A stretch of DNA of 13,217 nt from NCBI GenBank assembly GCA_016840305.1, contig JAEOSP010000076.1:1-13217 (forward strand). Direction: 5' to 3'. Made by a program: the position numbers and the translations under genes. Of this stretch, positions 12,964 to 13,217 are shown piece after piece. Each line of letters opens with the position of its first letter. Position 1 is the stretch's first letter. Origin of the DNA: Candidatus Hodarchaeota archaeon (GTDB taxonomy: Archaea > Asgardarchaeota > Heimdallarchaeia > Hodarchaeales > Hodarchaeaceae). Under the pieces are notes generated by a model. It searched no databases. It saw nothing but the letters and a program-made list of their open reading frames with translations, and had not been told where the DNA came from.

Positions 12964-13217
12964 GTGAGAAGAACGGGTAAAACAATATGTTTCTTAATTT
13001 TACTAACACTCTTAACTACATTGAACGATAATGGCTCAATATCTATAGGTAAAGCACAAACAGTGGGTAATTTTCGACTAGATCAGATAAACTGGTTGGG
13101 AACGAGAGAACCAGGAGCATCAAATGTCCCTCTACAATTTCAAATTATGAATCTTCATAATGAAAGTATAACATCTATTTTTGGAGTACTGTCACTGTCC
13201 TATCCATTTACTGACAG
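12964..13217 (+). CDS. Secreted or membrane-linked extracellular protein (partial, 3' end beyond window)
   Basis: I translated 84 residues from a GTG at 12964; the gene runs off the window. GGTGA lies six bases upstream and supports this start; an in-frame GTG at 12955 would add three residues. The N terminus is a signal-peptide or anchor pattern: RRTGK, then a hydrophobic stretch (CFLILLTLLTTL). The rest (about 40-84) looks like an extracellular beta-sandwich of the kind in archaeal S-layer or NEW3-type domains, with an LQFQIMNLHNES strand-turn pattern and pairs of hydrophobic strands. That is a weak resemblance. Closely following the LolD/MacB-type ATPase, it may be the extracytoplasmic partner of that transporter. 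Confidence 0.6.
   Translation, partial: MRRTGKTICFLILLTLLTTLNDNGSISIGKAQTVGNFRLDQINWLGTREPGASNVPLQFQIMNLHNESITSIFGVLSLSYPFTD

Noticed and set aside
12946..12966. Possible TAG readthrough joining the ABC ATPase to the secreted protein, which are in the same frame
   Set aside because: A GGTGA site and a GTG start followed by a signal peptide explain the second gene without readthrough.

Overview
This AT-rich window reads as archaeal: TATA-like boxes sit about 25 bases ahead of likely transcription starts, genes are short-spaced, and GGTGA/GGAG-type ribosome sites and TTG/GTG starts occur. Its centrepiece is a compact, eukaryote-like ubiquitin conjugation cluster. An E1 with a C-terminal ubiquitin-fold domain, a canonical HPN/Cys E2, a RING-type protein, an Rpn11-like JAMM protease and two ubiquitin-like modifiers lie together. 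Among prokaryotes such full sets are best known from Asgard archaea and Caldiarchaeum-type lineages. The AT-rich composition and the acyl-CoA dehydrogenase fit an Asgard archaeon, perhaps Heimdallarchaeia; that placement is inference only.

Layout. 1-1232 (minus): 5' part of an MDR-type ABC exporter gene of the Clostridia-like class. 1233-1868: gene-free spacer with hairpins. 1869-4303 (minus): a two-gene unit, a glutaredoxin-thioredoxin reductase fusion and an acyl-CoA dehydrogenase. 4479-5126 (plus): thymidylate kinase. 5150-5791 (minus): a Lys/Pro/Ser-rich disordered protein, convergent with tmk. 5914-11148 (minus): the ubiquitin-like cluster, in transcription order Ubl-1, intrinsic-type terminator, Ubl-2, E1, E2, JAMM, six-helix membrane RING protein, and a six-helix membrane protein that looks like a RING-less paralogue. 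11322-11708 (plus): a divergent protein with two ribbon-helix-helix-like segments. 11815-13217 (plus): an ABC ATPase with an N-terminal four-helix membrane domain, followed by a partial secreted protein.

How the genes may work together. E1 would adenylate the C-terminal Gly of Ubl-1/Ubl-2 and pass it to the E2 cysteine. The membrane RING protein could then direct transfer to targets at the membrane, and the JAMM protease would remove the tag. Both modifiers end directly in Ala-Gly with no extension, so no maturation step is needed, and they lack the equivalents of ubiquitin Lys48 and Lys63. The intergenic region upstream of Ubl-1 carries four TACG subsites in a symmetric 9-16-9 spacing around the TATA box, next to the divergent ribbon-helix-helix gene, which suggests a dedicated regulator. 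A terminator-like hairpin after Ubl-1 would let this modifier be made in excess over the enzymes.
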